From Methylorubrum extorquens (GTDB taxonomy: Bacteria; Pseudomonadota; Alphaproteobacteria; Rhizobiales; Beijerinckiaceae): a DNA stretch of 7,410 nt. Positions 7,396 through 7,410 of this stretch are shown piece after piece. Below the pieces are notes generated by a model that was not told where the DNA came from, did no database searches, and worked only from the letters and a program-made list of their open reading frames with translations. Each line of letters opens with the position of its first letter. Position 1 is the first letter of the stretch. The position numbers were made by a program, and so were the translations under genes. Location: contig JAEUAC010000020.1 in the NCBI GenBank assembly GCA_019695455.1, forward strand, positions 1 to 7,410, written 5' to 3'.

Positions 7396-7410
7396 CGCCG
7401 CGTCAGGGTG

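Overview
The window is very GC-rich, non-mobile-looking bacterial chromosome. It holds six protein-coding genes packed almost end to end. The composition (GC far above AT by eye, with long shadow reading frames on both strands), the high use of GTG starts and the gene types (a DUF882 murein-peptidase-like protein, a PhoP/PhoQ-type two-component pair, a stand-alone AlgI-like MBOAT acyltransferase) suggest an alphaproteobacterium of the order Hyphomicrobiales, most likely Methylobacterium or a close relative. That assignment is an inference from style and family resemblance. No marker gene is present to prove it.

Layout: (1) 1-1050, minus: an exported DUF882/peptidase M15-like protein whose C-terminal, low-complexity tail runs off the left edge. 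(2) 1051-1258: a divergent intergenic region with candidate promoter elements. (3) 1259-2578, plus: guanine deaminase (guaD), with all metal and substrate residues recognisable. (4) 2634-3791, plus: a fold-type I PLP aminotransferase close to the YbdL (methionine aminotransferase)/kynurenine aminotransferase group. (5) 3924-5297, plus: a membrane-bound O-acyltransferase of the AlgI/DltB family. (6) 5282-6637, minus: a sensor histidine kinase with a PhoQ-like catalytic core, overlapping the acyltransferase tail to tail by 16 bp. (7) 6634-7299, minus: its OmpR/PhoP-type response regulator, which overlaps the kinase start by 4 bp (GTGA). (8) 7300-7410: the regulator's upstream region.

How the genes relate: the regulator and kinase are clearly one operon, transcribed leftward from the right edge. 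Upstream of the regulator lies a direct repeat, GGTTCA-N5-GGTTCA on the coding strand. It has the architecture of the enterobacterial PhoP box, so autoregulation is a reasonable prediction. guaD and the aminotransferase point the same way and are 55 nt apart, so they may be co-transcribed, but no shared pathway is obvious. The acyltransferase has no SGNH/AlgJ/AlgX-type partner in the window. The DUF882 protein acts in the cell envelope, as the acyltransferase and kinase probably do. No RNA gene, insertion sequence, CRISPR array, origin or attachment site is visible.

I see no wholly novel multi-gene system here. The best leads are the PhoP-box-like repeat, the perfect hairpin in the regulator's probable 5' leader, the restriction of CTAG tetranucleotides to gene-upstream regions, and the Trp replacing Tyr in the aminotransferase cofactor motif.
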